From Chaenocephalus aceratus (lineage: Eukaryota > Chordata > Actinopteri > Perciformes > Channichthyidae): DNA of 64,000 nucleotides. Below, piece by piece: positions 23,671 to 35,187 of the stretch. The DNA is taken from positions 30,189-94,188 of the forward strand of contig JAMFTG010000321.1 of the NCBI GenBank assembly GCA_023974075.1, given 5' to 3'. The translations under genes and the position numbers were made by a program. Under the pieces are notes generated by a model that was not told the DNA's origin, searched no databases, and was given only the letters and a program-made list of their open reading frames with translations. The first letter of the stretch is position 1. Each line of letters begins with the position of its first letter.

Positions 23671-24433
23671 ATTATATAGGATATATATATATTATTTGTA
23701 TAAATATCTGTAAATTGTATAATTTATTTGATTTAAAAGTATTTTTGATCTCTGTCTATAAACACAAACTGAGTAAGATTGACAATAAAGTTGACTTTGA
23801 AAAATATATATATTCTTTATGAAAATAGTTGACTGTTGGAGAAATGAATCCAAATGAAACGTTGGACTGAACTACAACTACGCCTTTAAATCTCTACGGA
23901 CTGTTCTTCAGTGGGATGGCAAGTTCCTATCTTTAAACATTTATTAGTTTTTTCTCAACAGATTTGATTTTCTGAAGTTAATTTAACTTAACCATGTAAG
24001 GTCATTATTAAAAAGGTACAATCAATTTGTTTAGGGTTGAATAAAATAATGATAAACATTTCATTTGGATAATTTACTGACAGAATAAGAAACTCAATGA
24101 TGCTCTACTCACCTGTTCCTTTTTATAAAGTGAAACAGTTGAAACGATAGATTTTAGTAAACTTAAAAACAACCTTCTCCAAAAGCTATCAAGGAATATA
24201 CCGAATACTTGTTTTAGAACTTTATTACATATTTTATATAAATAGTTTGAATGATCCATAATTGACAGAAGCTTGTGTTTACACTGACCTGTCACTCATA
24301 TATTAATGTCTTTGTAACTTCAGTAAACCACTACCTCACTCATTTCTTTCACTCATCACGGTTCAGTAAACTAATGACACATGAACCAGTTTAATCATTA
24401 TAATAACGTAGGATTGCAACTCTTTGAAACTGT

Positions 24434-24449
24434 AGCTCTTAAAAGAGCC
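24434..24449 (-). promoter_or_regulatory. Histone mRNA 3'-end stem-loop
   Basis: On the minus strand this reads GGCTCTTTTAAGAGCT inside CAACGGCTCTTTTAAGAGC, the canonical replication-dependent histone stem-loop (six-base stem, four-base loop; the closing pair is G-U). About 10 bases downstream is TTTCAAAGAGTTG, matching the purine-rich histone downstream element that pairs with U7 snRNA. It lies 33 bases after the stop codon of the H3-like tail. Confidence 0.85.
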
Positions 24450-24481
24450 GTTGTGTTTGGGTGTGCTGGTCTCAGGTCAGT

Positions 24482-24612
24482 CTAAGCCCTCTCTCCGGAT
24501 GCCAGCTGGATGTCCTTGGGCATGATGGCGACCCTCTTTGCTTGGTTCATCTCACTGGGGGGGGCAGCTACATGGATGTCGGTGCAGTCCACATCATTGT
24601 GCAGTTGAAGGC
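24482..24612 (-). pseudogene. Histone H3-like C-terminal fragment
   Basis: Reading leftwards, the minus strand gives AKRVAIMPKDIQLA, then SGERA and TAG (24482-24484). This is the end of histone H3 with the RRIR residues before GERA replaced by a single S. Upstream, a C8 run near 24560 breaks the frame from residues resembling the preceding part (VDCTDIH). The H3 core further upstream is absent. A diverged H3-derived tail, with its processing signal, has been captured inside a transposon-like element. Confidence 0.7.
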
Positions 24613-25648
24613 AGAATGGATTTATTATTGACTCCGAATGAAGCACAACTTCATGTCATACAATACATTGACTTTATTTGTAATTGTGTAAAAAAATAAA
24701 GCATTGATTAGCAAGCAGGACCTGCAGGAACAGAGCATGGTGATGGATGGAGCTGGGAAGAGAGAAGAATAAAGAAAACAGATCAACTTCATTATCGGAT
24801 ATTAAAAATTCAATTTCAAAACAAGTTGCCGCTCCTGCAGTTTTCTAGTGTGTAAAGATGATTTCACTTGACCTATGCACAATATCACACTCAATACATG
24901 TGTGTCTCTGGGGGGTGCATTGTGCCTTTGATGTATATAAATAATATACCATAACCACATACTATTACGTACAGTGGAAATCAGGTTGTCAGGGCAGGTC
25001 AGTGTGCATGTTCCTCAGGGTCTCAGCAGTTACAGGTGAGGGGAAGGAAATAAAAGAGAAAAAGGTCAGTAACAACACTTTGAATAATTATCTCTTTTAA
25101 TAATGTTCTCTCAGTAATCACTCAACTACTGTCTTTCCAACAAACAGATTGACTCACTATCATCACAATGAAACACATCCAGAAGAATGGACCACAGATG
25201 GAAATTAGCTATTAGCTATAATCTGGCATATTGCATCTCTTCTCTTTGCTGAGATTAATGTTTTTGTATGCATGGTCCTTCTATAGATAAATACATGTCA
25301 TGCAAAGCTGCCTTGCCTTCCTTCGACTCTCCCTGAACTGCCTGATCTTTTAATGTTCAATGTTAACCATTTGAGCAGATAGCATTAAGTAGAAAAGATC
25401 GCAGATGCTAATCTGCCGTTAGCCTACCTCCCGCCCCCTTAGCACCTGGTGGAGGGGGCGATAGGCTCCTCTTCAAATGTTTCACAAAATACTTACCATC
25501 ATGACTACTCTTACTGTTTAACATTTGGGTTCACTTCATGTTAAGGCTAATACAAATGACAAGGCTAAGTAATGTGATGCTAACTAGCGTGCTCGCTACT
25601 AGCTATGTAGCTAGCTTGACTGTGTTCCATGCACAACATGTGTATTAC

Positions 25649-25761
25649 CTGATATGTCTGATCCAACGACTCCTGGTCCTTTCCTCAGACGGGAAGCGAT
25701 AGAACGAGCAAGTGGTATGATCACTTATGTGATTACAACCTGGTACAAAGCACACAGGCAT
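25649..25761 (-). CDS. First exon of a THAP-domain protein
   Basis: On the minus strand, ATG at 25761 opens 37 residues plus two bases to a GTAATAC donor. The frame begins MPVCFVPGCNHI, giving the first two zinc ligands (C-x4-C), followed by FYRFPSEERTRSRWIRHI, the conserved FP and W of the THAP fold. The exon is open and its donor is good. The second half of the domain (C-x2-H, AVPT) was not found downstream within the element. It is the third distinct THAP coding sequence in the window. Protein function is unknown. Confidence 0.65.
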
Positions 25762-26160
25762 CTTGTAAAAGTGAATTTATTTTTAGCAATCTCTTATTTA
25801 TTGGAGGGAATAAATCAGTTATGAGATCTTCTTCTTCTTCGCTTTAATTACGAGTCGCAACCACTTGGAGCATTATCGCCTGTGACATCACTTACGCGAG
25901 CCAGAATGGGATTTGGGATTTGTAGTCTTTGTAGTCGCGTATTTTTCATAGTCTTATATTTCAACAGTTTTACGACAAAATGTGACTTTTTTGACATGGA
26001 ACTTATTGTTTAAGATTGACAAACATCATATGTGTAGTTCGTGGCACAATTCAAACGGGATCAAAAGATACGTTTTCTCTCTCCATTGAATTCAATGTTA
26101 ATTTTTCGCTTCCGGGGTCCCATGGGCCGGAAGTAGATGGGCGTGACTTCGCCTCTCTAT

Positions 26161-26712
26161 TGCGACAGAAACACTTTTCAGTGCACATCACGCTCTGCGC
26201 TCCGACAGGGAGCTCTGCTCTGAACACCTGAACGGCCCGTTCTAACAGCTGTTCACCAGCGGTCCAGTCTGTGCCTCAGTGACTCCGGACCGCACAGTTA
26301 ATATTAACGAGCGCACCCGTAGCTAATGTGGCTGCTGAAGCTAGACCCTCATCGCGAGCAGCAGAGCCGACAGGCAGGAAGACTCGAGCACACAGCTCGC
26401 GCTGCATTATAATATATAAAAAAGAACACCATGCGTGTCATGATGGCACATAACAACTCACGGCCGCAGATTACTCCGGGTCCCAGACCCCCCCCATACC
26501 CCAAACATATTTTATTGCAGATCTACATGAATCACACAAACGACCTATTTTGGATTCAAAACGGCGAATTTCGCCGAAAAGTGAGTGATTTTCATGCCTG
26601 TAACTAGCCTAAACTCAGTAACAGAATGTGGGCAACACGTTCTTCTCCACAGCCGCGCAACCTCTGAGTCAGACGTCACTCACTTCCCCCTTTTCTATCC
26701 TACGGGTACAGC
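26161..26712. other. Intergenic, repeat-derived, no gene recognised
   Basis: GC-richer sequence between the inverted-repeat element and the next M module. It carries a C7 run at 26490. I see no splice-bounded frame or terminal repeat that defines an element. Confidence 0.4.
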
Positions 26713-27399
26713 CTAATGGAAAAGTCCAACATTTACAAAATGTCTAATCTAATTTATATAAACGGGTGTACTTATGTAAAAATGTATGACGAATGTATTT
26801 GGATTCTTTATAATATGTAAAATATAATTTAGTGCGACACGTAATGGTGTCTGTTCTGCATTCTATGTTGCTCTAGCTCTGATAATACAAATCCCTTCTA
26901 TTTTGTTAATATGACCGCAAAAGCAAGAGTACAATTTAAATGTAAACTTGTGAAAAATAGCTTGATCATCTTTTCAAGGGTAAATCCATCTGTCTCTACA
27001 TTGTAACACGTTTTAGGAATCTTTTATAAAAAGTTATTTTCAAATAAATGAATAAATCGATGAGTTGTCACCATTTTATCAGCAAACTTCTATTATTTAA
27101 AACATTACTTTTGTCCGTTTTTTTCACTGAGTTTCAATCATTCAGTTTTTAAGATATTTTGGTAACACAATATACAGGTAGAGAAATCAACCCTATTTGT
27201 GAAATGCTGGTTCTTTTGCAAAGGAAAACATTTCAAGACAATATTTCAAAGTGTGTGATTTTCTGAGTTATTCCACAACAATCAAGCAGGAATAAAATAG
27301 GAATGATAGAAAGCTTTACAGGCTTCACGTTGTCTCAAAAACCCTCGAGAGGTGAGTTAAAGTTTGGGAATCATAGACAACATACCATGTGTTGCTTTC
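26713..27399 (+). repeat. TRIM 3'-flank module M, copy 3 (truncated both ends)
   Basis: Begins inside the module at TAATGGAAAAGTCCAAC (M1 equivalent about 368) and ends at CATGTGTTGCTTT (M1 equivalent about 1060), where repeat DNA starts. No TRIM coding sequence precedes it, so an upstream TRIM copy here has been lost or replaced. Confidence 0.8.
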
Positions 27400-29676
27400 A
27401 GTGGCGGCCGGCCCATAGGGGCCCATAGGGCCCATAGGGGCCCATAGGGGCGCTAGGGGCGCCGCCCCACCTCTTGCCAGATACAAAATAAAAAAAAAAT
27501 TAAATAAAAAAAAAATATTTAAAAAATATATATATTTAATTTTTTAATTTTTAATGAACAAGGTAAATATCATACAATTGGTATCACAAACATGTATAAT
27601 CTACACAGGGTTCTTACACCTTTTCCAAAGTCAAATTCAAGCACTTTTCAAGCATTTTCAAGGTGCATTTTCAAGCTTTTCAAGGCTTACAGCGGCACTT
27701 GTAAATTACATAAAATGAGTGACCCATATGTAAGTGGACTGGGCATCCCATATAACCTGGCTGAGCCAATAAAAACAATCAGCCAAATAACTTTTCAATA
27801 AATTCTTTATTAACATGTTTGAGGTCCTTTTAGGTTGGCAGTGAACATATGGCTCTCCAAGGTTAGGACAAACGTTTTATTTTGATACAATGTGACCAAC
27901 CGAGCACAGTGTGAAGAGAGCGAGGCCACAGAGCACACACTTTCTACATCATACAAAGATATATATATATGTATATAAATTATAGACAAACTTCCCATAA
28001 AACGCACGGTATTTCTCTATCTAATAAAAACAGAACATAAGACTTTAATCTAAGTAACAGCATGAGGTCAGTTTCTGTGTAGGAGTTTTGGTTTTTACAA
28101 TATTGATTTATCGTAAGATAAAATGTACAACCACTTTTTAAAATCAGAAAATAAGGCTCATTGAGACAGACCGGATTCCAGTTTGGGTTTTAACATCCCT
28201 TCTCCATCGAGTGAATTTCTCTGGATTTATTCGCTACTCTGCGGTGGATGAGTACTCCGCCACAGGTCTGCAGAACACACGACTCCCTGAATGCATCCTC
28301 ACACAACATGCAGGAGCAATCACAGGATTAAACTATTTACATGAAATGAAATGGAAGTGGGAGACACAAACCTTCACAAAAGTCCTTTTTTTTATTATAC
28401 CAAACAGCATAGAAATCTATTGAAGTAAACAAACTGACATCTTACACGGCCAAGGTAACAATTAGTTCCCTGCCTTCCTGACTACTGCAACACTACAACG
28501 CCTACAGAGCCGGACTGTGGCCGAGCTGGGGGGGGGGGGGCGACTGAGGGAAGGTCCTTTGGGTCAGTAGGTTGTGTGTGTGTGTGTGTGTGTGTGTATG
28601 TCTGTCTGTGTGTCTGTCTTCGTGTGTGTGTGTGTCTGTGTGTGTGTGTGTGTGTTTATTTTAAGTTGTGTACATTTCTAATATGTTAAAAAGTGAAATG
28701 TATCTTACCAAGTGGTGGCCCTGAGTCCCCTGCAGTTTTGCTTGCAGAAAGGACTGCTCCACCCCAAGACAAAATGTCACACCCATAATTCCCTCATTTT
28801 ATTGGACACCAGCATGTCAGGTGACATTGTGTATTTAAATATATTATATAAATGTAGAGGGCCAGTGTGAGATCGAAAAAAGTGGTTTGTTGCCTGAGGG
28901 CAACACTATGCCATAGATAGAGGGTTAAATACAATTTTAAAATACTTATACTTTCATTTTATGCAACTGTGTACTACACTTCTACTCCACTAAAGTTCGC
29001 CACTCTGCTGTTCCGTAGCGCCGCTCCCCCTCCCTCCGGCTGACATTATGAATGTATGGGCGTATAGTAATCAGATAACACGGCAGGGTCCGTTACAGTT
29101 TGTTTTCATCTGATTTCAAATAAACAAAGTCTTAGCTTTCAGAATATTAAACTTGTTTCGGCAAATTCAGATGATAAATACAGCTTTGAAGCTTAACGGC
29201 ATAACTACAAGCGGAGAACGGAGTAACTTAACGTCACAGCAGGCATAACAACAGCCGGTGTTTCTCGTGAGTGTTTTCCCTGGGAAACAAACACAATACA
29301 CACAAACGCAAAAATACACAAACACACACACACTCGCGAGCTTCCCCCAGACCAGTACAAACGAAAATATGTTTCCTCCGTTAGAAAGCTAGGAATATCC
29401 TCTTTCCAACAGTATATAACTCAAAATGTGTCTTTGGGTCAATGCGACTGATTTCGATGGAGCAGGTTTAGCCACGAACGACCAGTAGAAATACATTGCT
29501 TTTAAAATCATTCTGTGTGACATGAAACACCACAGGATGGCGACTGACATAGGTACGCTCCTCTGAAGTTAGTGTCACCTGCATAAGCAATTATCCCACA
29601 TTGAGTTCGCTAACGTTACTATCTTAAACAAACGTAACATGCAACGTTAGCCTATGCCAACATGCTCTACTACGGA
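27400..29676. other. Repeat-rich spacer between M copies 3 and 4
   Basis: Opens with GTGGCGGCCGG and a ~10-bp tandem GGCCCATAGG (27410-27463), ending in a GCGCC-rich hairpin-prone stretch. A (GT)n microsatellite occupies about 28573-28655, preceded by a G12 run at 28530. A CA-rich stretch lies near 29305-29335. No frame with homology was recognised. The boundaries look like an insertion between TRIM-flank copies, but terminal repeats were not resolved. Confidence 0.45.
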
Positions 29677-30572
29677 AGGCGGAAGTTTAAATAGAGCCAC
29701 TACAATATGTCCGGACTCTAACACGGCTGGGACTGGGATTTTCCCTGTTTGATTTTTTGTCTGTATTTCTATTTTAATTTAGATAAAACCATCTTGTTTG
29801 TTGAAGTTGTGATTTGTACGTTATATTTTCTCAAGATTTTCACGACATAATGGAAAAGTCCAACATTTACAAAATATCTAATTTGATATAAACGGGTGTA
29901 ATTATGTATTATGTAAAAATGTATGACGAATGTTGGATTCTTTATAATATGTAAAATATAATTTAGTGCGACACGTAATGGTGTCTGTTCTGCATTCTAT
30001 GTTGCTCTAGCTCTGATAATACAAATCCCTTCTATTTTGTTAATATGACCGCAAAAGCAAGAGTACAATTTAAATGTAAACTTGTGAAAAATAGCTTGCT
30101 GATCATCTTTTCAAGGGTAAATTCATCTGTCTCTACATTGTAACACGTTTTAGGAATCTTTTATAAAAAGTATATTTTCAAATAAATGAATAAATCGATG
30201 AGTTGTCACCATTTTATCAGCAAACTTCTATTATTTAAAACATTACTTTTGTCCGTTTTTTTCACTGAGTTTCAATCATTCAGTTTTTAAGATATTTTGG
30301 TAACACAAATATACAGGTAGAGAAATCAACCCTATTTGTGGAATGCTGGTTCTTTTGCAAAGGAAAACATTTCAAGACAATATTTCAAAGTGTGTGATTT
30401 TCTGAGTTATTCCACAACAATCAAGCAGGAATAAAACAGGAATGATAGAAAGCTTTACAGGCTTCACATCGTCTCAAAAACCCTCGATAGGTGAGTTAAG
30501 GTTTGGGAAGTGATACAGACAACATACCATGTGTTGCTTTATTGCTGAAGACCGTGAGAAGAGTACATCACT

Positions 30573-32705
30573 CAGGGGTAGCCAACACGGTGCCCGCGGG
30601 CACTCAGTCGCCCGCAGGGGCAACGTGAGGCGCCCGCCGGGCACGTTCTAAAAATAGCTCGCCAAGAAAATCCAAAATGTATAAAATACACACCAAAAAA
30701 AAAAAGGAAATGTAATTAAAAGAATCTACCCCATGCATAAACGAAACCTAAATCAGAGCGAACTCTATCTGCTTACTACAACTCTATAGAGGCTTCTCAA
30801 TACTCAAATTTCCCCTCCTCGACTCCCCTCCTCGATACTTAGACCCGCCCACAGGAGATGCGAGCGGAGGACCGAGGAGGGGAACCGAGGAGAGAGGAGG
30901 GGAAGCAGCAGACGTTTAAAGAAATGAGAACTCCTCTCCTCTGAGCGGTCATATTAAAGCGACGTCCGTTCATTATTACGTGGCAACAGCTGCATCAGCT
31001 GGAGTGTTTTGTCATATTTTATAATCTCTGCTGGATCAGCTGAACATTGTTCCCCCACATATGTACTTTGAATTCATTGAGAGTGCGGTATAATGAGACA
31101 ATAACAGGCTACAGATGCGGACACACACACAAATATATTTATATAAATATATGCAATTTAAAGTATGAGAGCACTCTCATAATAACGTAACACAATCAGA
31201 GACTGGATATATCCCCCCTCCCCCCTCTCTCTCTGATCGCTGAAATGGGGAATTGAAATGACAGGCCAAAAGTTGTATTTGCAAGTATTAAAAGTAAGGA
31301 CATCAAACCAACTGAGACCCGTCTGTCCGCCGCATCTGCGCACTGTAACACCACCTACACACTGTACAAACACACCTACACACTGTACAACACACACCTA
31401 CACACTGTACAACACACACCTACACACTGTACAACACACACCTACACACTGTACCACACACGTACAGCTCCTAAAGCATAATCAGGCTACAGCCGTTGTG
31501 TATTTTATTGTGAAGCACTAAATGGTTTTAGAAAAGTATCGACTCTTTGTTAGTAGATATCTACTAAACTAAAGCAAATAAAGAGAGTAGGCCTGTTCTA
31601 CTGAGTGATACATATTTTACACACTGCTCTGCTTTCTGCACCTCACAGCTGTTCTCACTGTAAACATCGCGTTGCGATGAGAGCAGGTTCTAAAATAATA
31701 TCCAGGGGATGCATGCAGAGCTGTCATTGGCTGAGATAAGTCCGGCCGTGCGTCACGCCTCCACCGTTCCCGGAAATGCATCCGCAGAGGAGCCGTGGAG
31801 GAACCATCAGTGTATCCTCGGTTAGAGCTCCTCCAGAGAGCCTCCTCGACGCTCGATCCTCGGTCCTCGGAGTGCATTTAGAGAAATGAGACGACCTTCA
31901 AAATGGCGCGCTGAAATTCATTTCCGGGTCACTATTGGAGGACCGAGGAGTCGAGGAGTCGAAGAGGGGAAATTTGAGTATTGAGAAGCCTCTCATATCT
32001 ATCTAACACCCCTCCTCCCCCCACCCCCACTATGAATATCGACCAATCACGTTCTTGCTTGATTTCCGGGACCAGCGTTGCAGTCGGGAAGAAAAGCAAT
32101 GTGGCACCTCCCCGCTGATTTTCCTTCTGGCAGAATCTACACATCAGCCCCATTGAACAGCCTATCATGCCAGATACAACACATGAGGGCCAGAGTTTTA
32201 CTCTGTGTGTTGTAACTTGCATATATATTTATTCCACTTGACGCACAGACACGGCGTAAACTCCACTGGGGACATGTCCCCAGCACTTTTCGAAATCCCG
32301 TTAGTGTCCCCCAACTTTACAAATATGTTTATTATTATTTTTTAACGCATGCCGTCATCGCCACGGAGGAGCACTCAGAGAGAGAGAGAGATAATTCCAA
32401 TGTATACACTAGGACAGTACAAAAAACTGTTTAAAAGGGGAGTGATTAGTAAAATATGCATAAAAAAAAGAAAGAACGCTAACTAGGTAACACAAGATAT
32501 GAATAAACAAGTTTAAATTATTTGTTATTGGTTGTGATATTCTAAAAATGTTTGGATTATTGAAGTATACAGCTGTTAAAATGTGTTAAAATGTGCTAAA
32601 TATATACACTGCAAAAAAAAGAAAAAAAGAGGAGTAAAAGTAGCCCCCGAAATTGTTTTATTTTTTGAAAGTAGCCCTAACCCTAAAAAAGGTTGGTGAC
32701 CCCTG
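30573..32705. mobile_element. 2.1 kb hAT/Charlie-like element
   Basis: The ends are CAGGGGTAGCCAACACG and GGTTGGTGACCCCTG (inverted repeats of the CAGGGGT hAT type). M copies 1 and 2 read CATCACTCCAA(A)CAATAA across the site. The 8-bp duplication has decayed. It contains a nested 1.2 kb MITE (30789-31992) and no recognisable transposase. Confidence 0.7.
30789..31992. mobile_element. 1.2 kb MITE nested in the hAT-like element
   Basis: The ends GAGGCTTCTCAATACTCAAA and its reverse complement bound the element. The body is homologous, inverted, to the MITE at 4883-6010. A ~22-bp minisatellite (cacctacacactgtacaac) is expanded to five units at 31355-31463, where the other MITE has about one unit (5435-5455). 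Confidence 0.75.
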
Positions 32706-34173
32706 CCCCAACAATAATAAAGGAAATCACAAAGTATGAATCTTTGTGCACTGATTTAACTTACAGCTTAATGACAGGAATTAGTATAAATCAGGCATAT
32801 TATTGAGTCTTTAGGTAAACCAACTTCCATAAACATCCGTGTCCCTTTTGTGGTGTCCTCATTGGTCCATATCCAAAATGTCAGTTCAGTTCAAATGTCG
32901 GTCAGAAAGAAAAAAGTACTTTGCATGATGTCAGGACCTCGACACAAACCGATGAACCCAAACGCACGACAAAGTCTTGAATATAAAAAAGTATATTTAT
33001 TTTCACAGTAAAGGTAATCCCTCTGAACAGAGTAGGTGGTGGAAATAACAAAAGCCGCTCACAAGGAGGAAAAACTAGCGTAACAAAAAGAGGACTTAAT
33101 AAAAACAAAATAAACAAAAATAAACCTGAGAGAAAGCGATCCTTTCAGAGCCGAGGCTTGGCACGACCATTCGGGGAAACAAACCAGACGAACTGACACG
33201 GGACAGAGAGGCAGGACTATTTAAACATGAGGTGAGTGGGAACAGGTGGAAGCAATCAGGGGCGGGGCAGACGCTGATGAAGGCGGGAAACACACAAAGG
33301 GGGAGGAAGAAACAGGGCCTGAAATGAAAGACAAGAGGTCAGTACAAAATAAAACGGGACATGACAGACAAGATACAAAAACACAACCAACACATTTGAC
33401 GAGACACAACACATGACATACGTTCCTACACCTTATCCCAAATCATTTCAATAAGAGCTCAGAGCTACTCAGTGAAACAGACGTACACTCTGAGGCGACT
33501 CGACATGCTGACTGAATCAGTCGCACTGATAACTCGCTCTTTAAAACAAGTCTGACAAACGAATATCTCCGATAAGAGGACAAAAGTGTTCAGATGTTAA
33601 AGTCCTGCTTTAAAGACCCCGTGAAGTGTGCGCCTGTGCATGATCTGTTATGCTAATACATATAGTAATGACCAAAATTGTCCATTGAAACCCATATCAA
33701 AAGATGTTGGAATAGCAACTAATTTGATGAGTTTTGAATTTGCCGCCGTGAAATCCGCAGTTGACCTCCGCCTTCGTGGGCGTGGCTTGCGATCTACTGC
33801 GTGACGTCACGAGATGGTCGCCTCCGAAGTGTTTACATTCATCACAGTTTATTGTTCCTCTGTTTCAAAGTCGAATTTATCAAAGTTTTTGAGCGAGTAT
33901 TTTACTGGAAAGTGTGTCGGAGTCGACTGGAAGTGATTGCCAATCGAGAAAACCTGACAATGGAGGCGACAGTGAAGAAAAAGGGAGGAAAAACACACGG
34001 GAAGCGATGCATTGCCGCTGGCTGTAGTAATGTCAAGTCTGCCGAAGTGGCGATGTTTCTGTTCCCAAAAGATGAAGGTGAGTCTGGCTGGTGTCATTGT
34101 TTCGTAGATTCGTTGATTGTTCATGACAAATAAAGGCCACTGGTCGATTCGAGAGAGAGAGAAAGAGAGACTG

Positions 34174-35174
34174 ATGCGGCTTTCACACCAGCGCTTTTCA
34201 GTTTCTAGCTCCGAGCGGGAGCTTTTCTGGTTCAGCTCCGGTTTCCCTTTTCAGCTCCCGCTCTGTTCACACCGCCCACTGGCGCCCCAGAGCTGCCCCT
34301 GCTGCGTCATGACGTCACCGTTTACATCGCTGATTTGCCCCCCAACAACAACAACAACAACAACAGCGTCGGGTCGATGATCGTGTTGCTTTTAATCACA
34401 CGAAGCCAGAATAAATTGAATAACGACTTCTCCAACCTTATACTTTGCTCCAGAGTGCCGTGGTTCATTGTTTATTAATGTGTTTCTGCAGCATTTACCG
34501 ACCGCTGCAGTGCTGGCTGCTCTTCCACGGAGTTTATTCTCCCGTTAGCTCCCGGTTAGCTCACACTGCAGCGGCCGCTCTAAAGTATTCACTGTCCGAC
34601 TCACACAAGCAGCTGATGCATATCCCCAGTTCCCCTTAGCCTAAGTGAATGTGTGTCCGTCTGAATTGACAGTGTTTGGCATCACAACGCTGTTATGAAA
34701 GTGTCTCTGGTATAAAACGGGTGATGTTGGCATAGCAACCGAAGCTAAACTGACTACTTGCATCCGATAGCTGCAATAAAAAAACAACACGTCTGCCTCT
34801 CTCCACAATGATCGATAACAGTGAACGGATGGTCAAAGTAAGGTACAAATAAACAGAATCACACGAAGCCTGGTTAGTGTTGCCTGACTTTATAAAGTGT
34901 GTTTATAGGCACTACTGCTTGTAGGCAGGCATGACAGTCGACCCATGGGAGGTGGGTTTAGTTTCCTGCACGCCTCGACGTAAGAGAGACGTAAGCGACG
35001 TCGCCTCTTAGCTCCAAAGCTCTTGCCTCTGGACCAACAATTTTTTGGAGCTGGAAATGAACCCGATTCCGGAGCTAAGAGCCGGCGCCGCTGCGGTGTG
35101 AACAGGAAAACCCGGCGCTTTTCAGGCTCTAGCTCCGAGCCGGAGCTGAAAAGGCGCTGGTGTGAAAGGGGCAT
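34174..35174. mobile_element. 1.0 kb MITE in the THAP intron
   Basis: The terminal inverted repeats ATGCGGCTTTCACACCAGCG and (inverted) ATGCCCCTTTCACACCAGCG continue into AGCTCCGAGC-rich subterminal repeats on both sides. GAGAG occurs on both flanks but no clean duplication was fixed. No gene inside. Confidence 0.75.
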
Positions 35175-35187
35175 GAGAGTTACAGGG

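Larger units (their letters stand above)
21843..26160. mobile_element. 4.3 kb element with ~200 bp terminal inverted repeats
   Basis: Starting with tagagaggcgaagtc, 21843-22050 is the reverse complement of about 25950-26160, with shared blocks CATGGGACCCCGGAAGCG, TTTTGATCCCGTTTGAATTG and ACACATATGATGTTTGTCAA. Inside are a plus-strand SWIM/YqaJ frame (22908-23670), a minus-strand THAP exon (25649-25761), and a minus-strand H3-like tail with a histone 3' processing signal (24434-24612). No known transposase core is seen, so the superfamily is open. The rest (22100-22900, 23700-24400, 24650-25640) shows nothing I recognise. Confidence 0.65.
29677..33354 (+). repeat. TRIM 3'-flank module M, copy 4 (split by a hAT-like element)
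   Basis: Starts at AGGCGGAAGTTTAAATAG, the bases straddling the TRIM stop, and is interrupted at 30573-32705. It continues without a break into U copy B, giving the ancestral M-U junction that the hAT at 1763 has split elsewhere. Confidence 0.85.

Noticed and set aside
31345..31463. CRISPR-like regular repeats
   Set aside because: A contiguous minisatellite without unique spacers, in a vertebrate genome.
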